Assembly: GCA_036555325.1 (NCBI GenBank)
Contig: DATBLQ010000037.1
Location: 26,373-90,372 of the forward strand
Direction of reading: 5' to 3'
DNA from: DATBLQ01 sp036555325
Lineage (GTDB): Bacteria; Pseudomonadota; Alphaproteobacteria; Rhizobiales; Aestuariivirgaceae
Length of the DNA stretch: 64,000 bases
Position 1 is the first letter of the stretch; each line of letters opens with the position of its first letter. The notes below the pieces were generated by a model. That model was not told the DNA's origin. It saw nothing but the letters and a program-made list of their open reading frames with translations, and made no database searches. Of this stretch, positions 8,656-16,960 are shown in pieces. Position numbers and translations under genes: made by a program.

Positions 8656-9432
8656 CTAATCCATTCTCACGCCACCCGTGACGTTGAGAGATTCCCCGGT
8701 TACGAACTTCGCAAGATCGGAAGCAAGAAAGAGAACCGCAGCAGCTACATCCTCGGGCTCCTCGAGCCGGCCCAGCGGGGTCTGTGCAATGTAGTCGCCC
8801 ACGACTTCGGCCGCCGAAACGCTTCTCAGTTGCGCCTCCCACTCAACCTCTCGCGCCTGCATCGCTGTGCGCACGAATCCCGGACAAACGCAGTTTACCC
8901 TGATACCCTTGTGCGCAACTTCGCGCGCCAAGGCCTGGGTGAATCCAACCACCGCGAATTTGCTGGCGGAGTAATGAGCAAGCCACGGCGCACCCCACTT
9001 TCCAGCGAGAGATGCCGTATTGACGATCGTGCCTGAATTCGCAGTTGACAGAAAATGGCGCACGGCTGTTTGGTTCGTCAGGAACACCCCCCGCGCATTG
9101 ACGTCGAAGTTATGGTTCCAATCCTCGTCGGTAAGATCGACGACGAGCTTCATGGAAGAGACGCCGGCGTTGGCGCATAGAATGTCGTAGCCGCCAAAAT
9201 CCGCTGCGATTTTGGCAAAACACTCCTCAACGCTGGCTCGCTTGCTCACATCGATCGGGAACCATTGACACTCCCTGTCGATTTCCCTTGCTGCGCTGGC
9301 GGCGGCTGCCTCGTTCAAGTCGGCGATCGCCACCCTGGCACCATTGGTCGCGAGTGCCTGCGAGATGGCCAGACCAATTCCGCTTGCGCCTCCGGTAACG
9401 ATCGCGCGCTTGTTCTGAAGGCCGGGGAGCAT
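8656..9432 (-). CDS. SDR-family NAD(P)-dependent oxidoreductase
   Basis: A classical 258-residue short-chain dehydrogenase. It has the cofactor motif TGGASGIG (13-20), NAG at 88-90, and the catalytic Ser141, Tyr154 and Lys158 (YSASK). The Asp at the end of the second strand (IADLN) favours NAD over NADP. It is the first gene of the minus-strand sugar operon, so it probably oxidises the incoming polyol or sugar, whose product the FGGY kinase would phosphorylate. This order is typical of polyol utilisation (inference). Its promoter should lie in 9433-9575. Confidence 0.92.
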   Translation of the reverse strand: MLPGLQNKRAIVTGGASGIGLAISQALATNGARVAIADLNEAAAASAAREIDRECQWFPIDVSKRASVEECFAKIAADFGGYDILCANAGVSSMKLVVDLTDEDWNHNFDVNARGVFLTNQTAVRHFLSTANSGTIVNTASLAGKWGAPWLAHYSASKFAVVGFTQALAREVAHKGIRVNCVCPGFVRTAMQAREVEWEAQLRSVSAAEVVGDYIAQTPLGRLEEPEDVAAAVLFLASDLAKFVTGESLNVTGGVRMD

Positions 9433-9575
9433 TTAAAGCCTTGATAATCTGCTGAGTTGTTGATCTTATTCACAAACTCATCCTTACAGCAATACGGCTG
9501 AATGTTGCTTTCTCTGCTTGATCCAAATTTGCAACGGTTGCATGGCCATCATTTCTCCAGCCAGGCGAGGGTGCC
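9433..9575. promoter_or_regulatory. divergent promoter region of the sugar operon and the creatininase-family gene
   Basis: This 143-base region is AT-richer than its neighbours and separates the SDR-led minus-strand operon from the plus-strand hydrolase. It contains the inverted repeat at 9530-9542. I do not see an unambiguous -35/-10 pair in either direction. Confidence 0.55.
9530..9542. promoter_or_regulatory. TGCAAC-G-GTTGCA inverted repeat, candidate LacI-type operator
   Basis: A perfect 6+6 inverted repeat around one central base, 33 bases before the creatininase-family ATG and about 98 bases before the SDR start. TGCAA/TTGCA half-sites resemble operators of LacI-family sugar repressors, although those usually have an even CG centre. 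No LacI-family regulator gene is in the window, so any repressor would be encoded elsewhere. Confidence 0.4.
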
Positions 9576-10328
9576 ATGCGTTATGAGCTGATGCTGCCGC
9601 ACCAGATTCGCACCGCGATTGGCGAGCGCTGGCCGGTCGTTCTACCCGTCGGGGTGCTTGAGTATCACGGCGAGCACATGGCCGTCGGCATGGACACACT
9701 GGCGGTGATCAAGATACTGGAGATGCTCGAACGCGAGATGGAGTTGGTTATTTTGCCCCCCTTCTACTATGGCGCAAGCAGCTATGCGGTCGAGCCTCCG
9801 GAAGGTAGCGGTTCGCTGCATGTGAACGCCGAACGGGTTTTTCCCTTGGCCCAAGATCTGTTCGCCGCACTTCTGCGCATCGGCTTTAGAAACATCCATT
9901 TCGTCATCCATCATCAAACTGAAAACTTTGCCGCCGGTATGCCTACCGACCTGGCATTTAAGTTCGCTGCACGCCAAGCCATCTTCGCGTTCCTCGAAAG
10001 GGAACGTGGCGAGGGGTGGTGGGGCAGCGATCAAATGGCAGATTACTATGCTCAGCAGTCAACCGGTGACGATCCCTTCAACTGGATCAAGGGGCATCCG
10101 TTGATGACGCCCGAGATTATTCGGAAATATCCGTTCGACCATGCCGGCCAGGGCGAGACTTCGCTTTTGCTTGCCTTGTGCCCGGAAGGTGTCGATATGA
10201 CCAAGCTCTCTCCGCAGAAATGGTATACTCGAAGCGCCAAGGATGCCTCCCCGAATTTCGGCGCCAAGGCCCGCGACCTCATCATTCAGCACTTGCGCGA
10301 GGTGCTTGGGCCAAGCTCAAAGGGATGA
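9576..10328 (+). CDS. creatininase-family amidohydrolase
   Basis: The 250-residue protein has the creatininase-family core LPVGVLEYHGEHM, giving the metal ligands Glu29 and His31, with Asp40 in the expected spacing. Later it shows VIHHQTENFAAG, where the family normally has a short His-containing turn such as NGHGGN, and HAGQGETS with the conserved Glu. The loop around HHQTEN appears one residue longer than usual. Family members include creatininase, MftE-type peptidases and hydrolases of inositol-derived ketones, so the name alone does not give the substrate. Lying between two sugar importers, it may open a cyclic sugar-derived compound (inference). It is convergent with the permease ending at 10335. 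Confidence 0.85.
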   Translation: MRYELMLPHQIRTAIGERWPVVLPVGVLEYHGEHMAVGMDTLAVIKILEMLEREMELVILPPFYYGASSYAVEPPEGSGSLHVNAERVFPLAQDLFAALLRIGFRNIHFVIHHQTENFAAGMPTDLAFKFAARQAIFAFLERERGEGWWGSDQMADYYAQQSTGDDPFNWIKGHPLMTPEIIRKYPFDHAGQGETSLLLALCPEGVDMTKLSPQKWYTRSAKDASPNFGAKARDLIIQHLREVLGPSSKG

Positions 10329-10334
10329 GGAGAC

Positions 10335-11261
10335 CTATTTGACCGCCCCTGCCGTCAGTCCTTTGACGATATAGCGCTCCAGGAAAATCCCGATCACCAA
10401 GAGCGGAGCGATGGCCGCGGTTGACAGCGCTGCCATGGCCCACCAGGCAATGCCCTGCGATCCGGTCTGGCTGGCCACCATGACCGGCAGCGTTTTTGCA
10501 TTCGTACTCGTCAGCAGCGCGGCGAAGAAATACTCATTCCAGCACAGCACAATCGATAGGATGAACGCGGCCACCATCCCCGGAAGGGCTATCGGTAGCA
10601 CGATGCGCAGGAAAGCTCCCCATACCGAACACCCATCGACCAGCGCTGCTTGTTCAAGCTCGATTGGCACTGTGTCGAACTGATCTCGCATGATCCAGAT
10701 TACGATAGGGAGCACCATCAGCGTATAGACCAGGATCAGCCCTATCCGGCTGTCGAGCAATGCGAGCTCCTTGTAAAGGACAAGGAACGGCATGGCCAGG
10801 ACGACCGGAGGCAAGATGAGTTGCGACAAGAAGAAAAACGCGATGTCCTTGTTGCGCCAAGGCCCGAATCTATACTCGAATCGACTAAGCCCATAGGCGG
10901 CAAGCGACCCAATCACCACCGCCACTGTTGCCGCCCCTATTGACGCGATGATGCTGTTCTCGAAGCGCTTCAAGAATTCCGCCCGCACGGTTGATGTCCG
11001 TCCGATCGTGTCGGGCGATAGTCCGAGCGAGCGCCACCCTTTCCAATCAGGCTTAAAATCAACCCACGGAATGAGATGTCCCTGGGTAACGTTCACGGCG
11101 GTCTTGAACGAGGTGGTGAACGTCCAATAAATCGGAAAAAGTGAAACAAACGTCCACAAAAGCAAGGCGCCGTATATCAGCACCCGGCCCGAAACGCGTC
11201 GCACCTGACGCACCGTTTGCTGCTCACGGATTGAGTCGGATACTACTGCGTATGTCGTCAA
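10335..11261 (-). CDS. carbohydrate ABC transporter permease (MalG type), second system
   Basis: A 308-residue membrane protein with an N-terminal cytoplasmic tail, six predicted helices, the EAA loop ELEQAALVDGCSVWGAFLRI and the C-terminus RYIVKGLTAGAVK. A segment of about 50 residues between the first two helices (QGHLIPWVDFKPDWKGW) is longer than in the first system's MalG protein and is predicted periplasmic. It is the last gene of the second sugar-importer operon, 18 bases after its MalF-type partner. It ends 6 bases from the convergent creatininase-family gene. Confidence 0.92.
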   Translation of the reverse strand: MTTYAVVSDSIREQQTVRQVRRVSGRVLIYGALLLWTFVSLFPIYWTFTTSFKTAVNVTQGHLIPWVDFKPDWKGWRSLGLSPDTIGRTSTVRAEFLKRFENSIIASIGAATVAVVIGSLAAYGLSRFEYRFGPWRNKDIAFFFLSQLILPPVVLAMPFLVLYKELALLDSRIGLILVYTLMVLPIVIWIMRDQFDTVPIELEQAALVDGCSVWGAFLRIVLPIALPGMVAAFILSIVLCWNEYFFAALLTSTNAKTLPVMVASQTGSQGIAWWAMAALSTAAIAPLLVIGIFLERYIVKGLTAGAVK

Positions 11262-11279
11262 CGCACGAACTCCATCGCC

Positions 11280-12398
11280 TCACGTCACCTTTCGCATCCA
11301 GCGGCTCACCAAATGGAGCATCAACATCACAAAGAGAATGATGAGCACCAAGTAGAACTCGGCAAGCATCGTGCCGTATCCGACGTTCGAACGATCCCGA
11401 TATTCGCGGAATATGAAACTCGACACTGTATCGGTAGCCCCACCTGGGCCGCCAGCGGTCACGTTGATCACGATATCGGCAAGCTTGAGTTGGAAAATGA
11501 TCTTGAGCACGATCGCGGTGACGCTCACCGGCAACATCAGCGGAAACGTGATCTGCCAAAACGATTGCCACGGAGAAGCACCATCGACTTTCGCCGCGTC
11601 GGATATTTCCTTTGGTAACGCCTGCAAGCCGGCAAGCAGCAGTATCATGATAAAAGGTATCCAGACCCATGAATCCATGGCAACGATGCTTAGCCGGGCC
11701 ACCCACGGTGCGGTAAAGAACGCTGGACTATCCCAACCGAGAACCCGTGCGAGAGTGGCTGCCGGACCGTATCGATATTCCATCAGCGACTTTCCGATCA
11801 TCCAGCTCACCGCAACCGGGCTCAACATGAACGGCAAGAGGAAGGCAACCCGGAAAAATTTGCGGGCCCGAATCTCGGCATTCAGCAGCAGGGCGAGACC
11901 AAAGGCGATTGCATATTGAACGAACACCGCCAGCACGTAGTAGATCATGTTGCGCAGCGCATTCCAGTAGTAGGGGTCACTGATGAGTGCCCTGACGTTA
12001 TCTAGGCCGCTGAATCGACGGCCAGTGAGCGAGCTGAGGTTCCAATCCGTGAAGGCGATATAGAGCCCGAAGAACGTTGGGAAGACCACCATCACAATGG
12101 TGAATAGCAGCGCCGGCAGGAGGAAGACCGCACGATGCCCCGCCTCGCCTCGGATCAATATCTGTCCCACTCCAAGGGCCACTGCCCAGACAACGTAGGC
12201 GTAGAGAACCGGACGCCAGTTGGCGAACCCTGTTGAAGTTACGCCGGTCGCATACAGGAGCTGATAGAGCGCAAGCGCCACCAGCCCGAAGGAAGCAGCT
12301 GCAATGATGCTGCGTCCCGCGCCCCTACGGCCCGCCCAAGAGCCGCGCCCTGCCGCGCCGATTTCCTGTATTCCTGCGAGTGGTGACGAACTCTGCAT
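11280..12398 (-). CDS. carbohydrate ABC transporter permease (MalF type), second system
   Basis: A 372-residue permease, longer than the usual roughly 300 because of extra N-terminal helices (about residues 30-80) before the core. The EAA loop is ISDAAKVDGASPWQSFWQITFPL. Extra N-terminal helices are known in some MalF subunits. It pairs with the permease at 10335-11261. A strong stem-loop (12433-12468) lies between this gene and the upstream binding-protein gene and may lower its expression relative to the binding protein. Confidence 0.92.
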   Translation of the reverse strand: MQSSSPLAGIQEIGAAGRGSWAGRRGAGRSIIAAASFGLVALALYQLLYATGVTSTGFANWRPVLYAYVVWAVALGVGQILIRGEAGHRAVFLLPALLFTIVMVVFPTFFGLYIAFTDWNLSSLTGRRFSGLDNVRALISDPYYWNALRNMIYYVLAVFVQYAIAFGLALLLNAEIRARKFFRVAFLLPFMLSPVAVSWMIGKSLMEYRYGPAATLARVLGWDSPAFFTAPWVARLSIVAMDSWVWIPFIMILLLAGLQALPKEISDAAKVDGASPWQSFWQITFPLMLPVSVTAIVLKIIFQLKLADIVINVTAGGPGGATDTVSSFIFREYRDRSNVGYGTMLAEFYLVLIILFVMLMLHLVSRWMRKVT

Positions 12399-12432
12399 TT
12401 AGATCCGACTGGCAGGTCCTCGACAAAACGCT

Positions 12433-12468
12433 TTCGGCTGGTAGCACGATGATGCACCACCAGCCGAA
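12433..12468 (-). terminator. intercistronic stem-loop between binding-protein and permease genes
   Basis: TTCGGCTGGT (12433-12442) is perfectly complementary to ACCAGCCGAA (12459-12468), a 10-bp stem with a 16-base loop. On the minus strand it follows the binding-protein gene ending at 12500 and precedes the permease start at 12398, with a TTTT a few bases after the stem. It could be a leaky terminator or an mRNA 3'-end stabiliser of the kind known between malE and malF. Confidence 0.6.
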
Positions 12469-12499
12469 GTTATAGTCAATCTACACCCCCAGCAGAAGC

Positions 12500-14152
12500 C
12501 TACATGCCCAGCGAGGCCTTGTAGAGTTTGATCTGATTGTCGCGGCCGATTTGGTCAGTAATTTTCTCCCAGGCCGCAGCGATCCTGTCGGCTCCCGTCT
12601 GTGCATCGGACCCGCCAGCGAAGATCTTCGCTAGCTCGTCCTCGGCGACGCTGTAGTACTGGAAGATGCCGGGAATCCGGGGCTCGATTGCGGCGTTCGG
12701 ATGGTTGTAGGAGTTCGCTTCCGAGTTTAGATAAGAGGTAATGAACGCCTCGTCATATCCTGCAGCCACCCACTCCGGAATGTTGAAATGGCTGTTCCGA
12801 TAGGGCTGGAACCCTGACGGATAGGCCGCCATCCACAGCGAGATGTCCTTGCCGCCGAGATGGGCCGCAGCACTCCATGCCGCCTTCTGCTTCTTCGGAT
12901 CACTGTCGACCCGCGCCATGACGTAAATGCCCCATCCGATATAGGCCATGTTAGGTGCATAATTCGGCCCACTCGGCAGCTTGTCCCATTGACCGGTCTT
13001 TGCGTTATAAACATCTTCCGAACCGGGAAGGATGTCGAAACCGCACACATCGCCAATGACCGAGGCATCGTTGGTCTTTGCATTCGACCCGATGTCCCCC
13101 CACCAGCTCAGCATCGATCCGGTTCCCGCCAGAAATTGCTGGAATCCGGTTGTGCCGGGGTCCGCATTGAGCTGATCTGCCGGTTCATAGGGTAGCGCGT
13201 CGATCACGTCCTGTATTGCCCTCACCCAGGCCGGATTGTTGACGCGCGGCTTCATAGTATCGACATCGAACAGCCACGTCTTGTCGTCTGGGTGCTTGGC
13301 ATAGGCGGTGGCGCGGCTACCCAGAAAATAAAAGCCGAATCCACCCCACCCCTTGGGAGGATCAAGATAGCCATAGACGTCCTGGCCGTTGAATTTCTTC
13401 CCCTTCAGGAATTTCGTGACGGCCTGAACCTGTTGCCATGTCTTCGGAACCGCCCATTCCCCTTGCCCGCCTTCCTCCTTCCAGGCCTTCGCGAGGTCGG
13501 GATCGGAGAAGACGTCTGTCCGGTAGTTGAAGGTGTGACAGTCGCCGTCGATTGAGATGCGGTGGGTTTTTCCATTCCATGTTCCCACAGGAGGTTTAAG
13601 ATAGCCGACATAGTCGTCCATCTCGATCTGCCCTTTCACCCAGTCGGGCATCTCCGACGCAAGCCCCTTACCGCATACGTCACCCTCCAGGGGTGCTCCC
13701 ATTTCGAGAATGTCGAAGTCGACCGTACCGGTCGCAATCGATTGCTGCAGGCGCGGATTGTAGTCGGCCTGCGACAGATCGATCCAGGTGATCTTCGCTC
13801 CGGTATACGCCTCCCAAGGTTTCAGGAATCCGCGGAACAGGAGATTATGCAGGTTCTGATTGTTGATGCCCATGAATGTGAGCTCGACACCGCTGAACTC
13901 ACCCTGTTGCACATTCGCTTTGGTCGGGCCAAGGCATAACTCACCCACCTGCTGCCAGTCGGCATCCGTGGGCTGACCCTTTCCAACGCCGGGAACCTGC
14001 AGAATCTGTGTGCGCAGGTTGTCCTGCGCCCAAGTCGCTTTGGAGAAAGTGCCGAGCACGCCTGTCGCGCTCAAGGCAGAGGCTGCGGCTGCCCCTTTCA
14101 ATACGCTGCGGCGGCTCAAGCTGACAAGCCGATCATACACATGTGTTTTCAC
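12500..14152 (-). CDS. ABC transporter substrate-binding protein with Tat signal
   Basis: The 550-residue protein begins with a twin-arginine signal (SRRSVLKGAAAAS) and a hydrophobic stretch ending near residue 42, so it is exported folded to the periplasm. The mature part is a large family 1 binding protein (VELTFMGINNQN, later YIGWGIYVMARVDSDPKKQ). At about 510 mature residues it is bigger than most sugar binders. It serves the permeases at 10335 and 11280 and the ATPase at 14884. The ligand is unknown. The neighbouring FucU/RbsD mutarotase suggests a monosaccharide. Confidence 0.92.
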   Translation of the reverse strand: MKTHVYDRLVSLSRRSVLKGAAAASALSATGVLGTFSKATWAQDNLRTQILQVPGVGKGQPTDADWQQVGELCLGPTKANVQQGEFSGVELTFMGINNQNLHNLLFRGFLKPWEAYTGAKITWIDLSQADYNPRLQQSIATGTVDFDILEMGAPLEGDVCGKGLASEMPDWVKGQIEMDDYVGYLKPPVGTWNGKTHRISIDGDCHTFNYRTDVFSDPDLAKAWKEEGGQGEWAVPKTWQQVQAVTKFLKGKKFNGQDVYGYLDPPKGWGGFGFYFLGSRATAYAKHPDDKTWLFDVDTMKPRVNNPAWVRAIQDVIDALPYEPADQLNADPGTTGFQQFLAGTGSMLSWWGDIGSNAKTNDASVIGDVCGFDILPGSEDVYNAKTGQWDKLPSGPNYAPNMAYIGWGIYVMARVDSDPKKQKAAWSAAAHLGGKDISLWMAAYPSGFQPYRNSHFNIPEWVAAGYDEAFITSYLNSEANSYNHPNAAIEPRIPGIFQYYSVAEDELAKIFAGGSDAQTGADRIAAAWEKITDQIGRDNQIKLYKASLGM

Positions 14153-14409
14153 TGCAAAACCTCCCTTTGATCCTTGCTTCAGTGCTTCCGCACCGTGGAA
14201 TTTGTTAATCTGTTCAGGAGCGTCTGGTCACGAAACCGCTGATGAGGGAAACAAGCCTCGCAATCGTCCGTGGAGCTCCGTCCTTGGTGATGCATTTTCG
14301 AAAGGTGGCGAAGGCACTTGAGTATGCAGCAGCCTCAGGCGTTGTCAATAAAGGCACGGGGTCTTGAGCGGCGATTTGGAACAGGGTCACGCCGGAGCAG
14401 ACGATCAAT
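14153..14409 (-). other. 257-base spacer between mutarotase and binding-protein genes
   Basis: No convincing gene is present. On the minus strand a TTGACA (complement of 14342-14347) is followed after 16 bases by CATACT, a possible but unproven internal promoter for the binding-protein gene. The long frame crossing this spacer from inside the mutarotase gene is not convincing as protein. Confidence 0.3.
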
Positions 14410-14859
14410 CTAGTCTGGCGGGACGACGCCCTTCTTGAACACGAAACATCCGTAGAAGCGTCGCTCTCCCGTTTGGACAACACAATATGCCTTCTTCGCC
14501 TGAACGTAAAAAGCCATGCGTTCAATGGAGCCCATTGGCCAAGCACGTCCCTCAGCGGCGTCGATCTCCTTTTGGACTTCAACCTGAACCTGCGGGATTT
14601 CGTTCGGTTTGCCGACGACTTCCATGCGCAGTGCGGGTTTATCGACGAAACTGTCCAGCGGCATGAGGGAAAGTACGGCACGGGCCGCCCGTGGAGCGCT
14701 TACACCATCAAGGTGCAGCAACCGTCCCATAACGGTTTGTCGGGCAACGGAATCGGCGGGAAAGTTGGTATCGCAGATCACCAGCTCGTCTCCGTGTCCC
14801 ATGGCCCGTAGGGCGTAGAGCACGTCGGCATTAAGTATCGGATCGATCGATTTCAACAT
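14410..14859 (-). CDS. RbsD/FucU family sugar mutarotase
   Basis: The 149-residue protein matches FucU/RbsD: it opens with LKSIDPILNADVLYALRAMGHGD, carries the catalytic-site histidine in GHGDELVICDTNFPA, and ends with a Tyr in RRFYGCFVFKKG. These small decameric enzymes interconvert alpha and beta sugar anomers so that imported sugar can be used by its kinase or dehydrogenase. Its position between the ATPase and binding protein of an ABC operon fits that role and suggests a fucose-, ribose- or related monosaccharide ligand. It begins 24 bases after the ATPase stop. Confidence 0.9.
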   Translation of the reverse strand: MLKSIDPILNADVLYALRAMGHGDELVICDTNFPADSVARQTVMGRLLHLDGVSAPRAARAVLSLMPLDSFVDKPALRMEVVGKPNEIPQVQVEVQKEIDAAEGRAWPMGSIERMAFYVQAKKAYCVVQTGERRFYGCFVFKKGVVPPD

Positions 14860-14883
14860 CCGCCCCTCTCCATCGTGGTTAGT

Positions 14884-15948
14884 CTAGTTCAGACGCTGCC
14901 CTGTTGCCGCATCGAAGAGGTGCACCAGGGATGGGTTCGGCATCACCTGCAACAACTCTCCGGGGTTCGCTCGGACCCGTTCCCGGAAGACGCCGACAAT
15001 CTTGTGTTTTCCAAGCTTCGCGAAGACTTGGGTTTCTGAACCGGTCGGTTCAACCACCGAGACTTCCGCCTTCACTTCCTGGCCACCAAGCGAAAAATGC
15101 TCAGGCCTTATGCCATAAATGGCGGCACGACCGTTGGCTTCGCCAGGCGCACCCGCCAATGGCAGGACAACCCCATCCTCGGTGACGAATGACGGCTTTC
15201 CGTTCAATTTCACGGTGCCTTTGATCAAATTCATCGCCGGAGAGCCGATGAAACCTGCCACAAAGATATTCGCGGGCCGATCGTAGAGCTCCAGCGGAGA
15301 CCCCGCTTGCTCGATCAATCCTTCGTTGAGAACGACGATACGATCCGCCATCGTCATCGCTTCCACCTGATCATGGGTTACGTAGACGGTGGTTGTTTTC
15401 AGCCGCTGGTGCAATTCCTTGATTTCAGCCCGCATTTGCACCCTGAGTTTGGCATCGAGGTTCGACAGCGGCTCGTCGAAAAGAAACACCTTCGGATCAC
15501 GGACGATGGCTCGTCCCATTGCAACTCGTTGCCGCTGGCCGCCCGAAAGTTGGCGCGGATAACGGGAAAGGTAGGGCACGAGGTTCAATATTTCGGCCAC
15601 GCGGCGGACACGCTTTTCGATTTCTGCCTTCGGCGCGTGCCGCAGTTTGAGTGAAAAGCCCATGTTCTCCGCGACTGTCTTATGAGGGTAGAGGGCGTAG
15701 GTTTGAAAGACCATGGCGATGTCACGGTCCTTGGGTGGTAGGTCGTTGACGACCCGTTCCCCGATCCGGATATCTCCCGAGGTGATTGGTTCAAGACCGG
15801 CGATCATGCGCAGAAGAGTTGATTTCCCGCAGCCCGATGGACCCACCAACGTTACAAATTGGCCGTCCGGAATCCCGATCGAGACGCCATGAATGACTTC
15901 CAGATTGCCGTAGTTTTTGCGGACGTCTACGACGTCAACAGAGGCCAT
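14884..15948 (-). CDS. carbohydrate ABC transporter ATP-binding protein (UgpC/MalK type), second system
   Basis: A 354-residue ATPase with Walker A GPSGCGKST (36-44), signature LSGGQRQRVAMGRA, Walker B LFDEPLSNLD and VTHDQVEAMTMADRI. The C-terminal OB-type domain starts after AGFIGSPAMNLIKG. It is the promoter-proximal gene of the second sugar operon, followed by the mutarotase, binding protein and permeases. It is a clear paralogue of the ATPase at 4461-5597. Confidence 0.95.
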   Translation of the reverse strand: MASVDVVDVRKNYGNLEVIHGVSIGIPDGQFVTLVGPSGCGKSTLLRMIAGLEPITSGDIRIGERVVNDLPPKDRDIAMVFQTYALYPHKTVAENMGFSLKLRHAPKAEIEKRVRRVAEILNLVPYLSRYPRQLSGGQRQRVAMGRAIVRDPKVFLFDEPLSNLDAKLRVQMRAEIKELHQRLKTTTVYVTHDQVEAMTMADRIVVLNEGLIEQAGSPLELYDRPANIFVAGFIGSPAMNLIKGTVKLNGKPSFVTEDGVVLPLAGAPGEANGRAAIYGIRPEHFSLGGQEVKAEVSVVEPTGSETQVFAKLGKHKIVGVFRERVRANPGELLQVMPNPSLVHLFDAATGQRLN

Positions 15949-16188
15949 GTTGTTGCTCCACCCAATAAATTGCCTTGACCGAGAAGGTTATTGAATCGTG
16001 CGCCTGCGGTCGAGAGGCCTTCGCGAGTTTCTAGCAATAGCATGACTGGATGTTGGAAGGACCATGGAAAACCGCAAAAAGTCTGGAGGGAACAGCCACG
16101 TCAAGTCAAGGTGTTGGAATAGTTAGCAGTGTAAAGCAGACCTGGGCGCACTACTATTGCCCTAAGGCCAGCCGGAGATTGGTTAGTC
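15949..16188. promoter_or_regulatory. divergent intergenic region
   Basis: 240 bases separate the minus-strand second sugar operon from the plus-strand DUF1194 gene, so promoters for both should lie here. I see no convincing -35/-10 pair and no perfect palindrome long enough to call an operator. Confidence 0.4.
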
Positions 16189-16941
16189 GTGTCGATTTGT
16201 TTGAAGCTCAGAGCCGCCACCATTGCCGTTGCAGCAGTCCACTCGGCGGCCGTCGGGATCCCGTGCAGCGCCCAAACGCCGGCCGAGCTCGAACTGCTAC
16301 TTGCCGTAGATGCATCCGGAAGCGTCAGCACGGCCGAGTTCGACCTCCAGGTTCAGGGCTTGGCCGCCGCTTTTCGGGATCCCGAAGTTGTCACTGCGAT
16401 ACGCAACTCTGGCCCGCATGGAGTAGCCGTCGCGCTGATGCAATGGTCGAGCCCCGGCCAGCAGGTAATCGCGGTTGATTGGTCGGTGCTTTCCGATCGC
16501 AAGTCTGCAGAGGTGATGGCATCCAAAATAATCGCGGCGGGGCGGCTGATAATGGGGGAAACGGCCATAGATGCTGCTCTCAATTTCGCAACCGCACAGG
16601 TGCTGGGCAATGATTATTCCGGCGCACGGCTGGTTATCGATCTTTCGGGCGATGGTGCCACCAATTGGGGTGCCTCTCCCGACAAAACCCGCGACCGGGC
16701 GTTGGCGGCCGGCATTACAATCAACGGGCTTGCCATTGAGAATGAGCAGTCCGACCTCGGCCGCTACTATCAAGACCACATCGTTGGCGGCCCCGGCGCT
16801 TTCGTTATCACCGCTACAGATTATGCCGATTTCGCCCGAGCGATGCGGCTCAAGTTGATACGGGAATTGGGAGGCAAGGTGGCCGCCTACACGTCATCGA
16901 GCCGGCAGGAACAGAGCAAGCTTTATGCCACCAACGATTGA
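16189..16941 (+). CDS. DUF1194 family protein, von Willebrand factor A-like, secreted
   Basis: The 250-residue protein has a cleavable signal (hydrophobic residues about 8-22, ending near CSAQ) and then a VWA-like fold with a complete-looking MIDAS motif DASGS at the first strand and DLSGDG later. DUF1194 proteins are common in Hyphomicrobiales and have no established function. A metal-dependent adhesion or scaffold role in the periplasm is a family-level guess. The start is a GTG at 16189 with GGAG about 11 bases upstream. It lies 19 bases before the ornithine cyclodeaminase-like gene and may be co-transcribed with it. Confidence 0.85.
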   Translation: MSICLKLRAATIAVAAVHSAAVGIPCSAQTPAELELLLAVDASGSVSTAEFDLQVQGLAAAFRDPEVVTAIRNSGPHGVAVALMQWSSPGQQVIAVDWSVLSDRKSAEVMASKIIAAGRLIMGETAIDAALNFATAQVLGNDYSGARLVIDLSGDGATNWGASPDKTRDRALAAGITINGLAIENEQSDLGRYYQDHIVGGPGAFVITATDYADFARAMRLKLIRELGGKVAAYTSSSRQEQSKLYATND

Positions 16942-16960
16942 TGCACACGGAGGGAGCGCT

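Noticed and set aside
14214..14681. 155-codon minus-strand frame crossing the mutarotase gene and following spacer
   Set aside because: It is mostly an out-of-frame shadow of the mutarotase gene, and the part in the spacer has no ribosome binding site or known motif.
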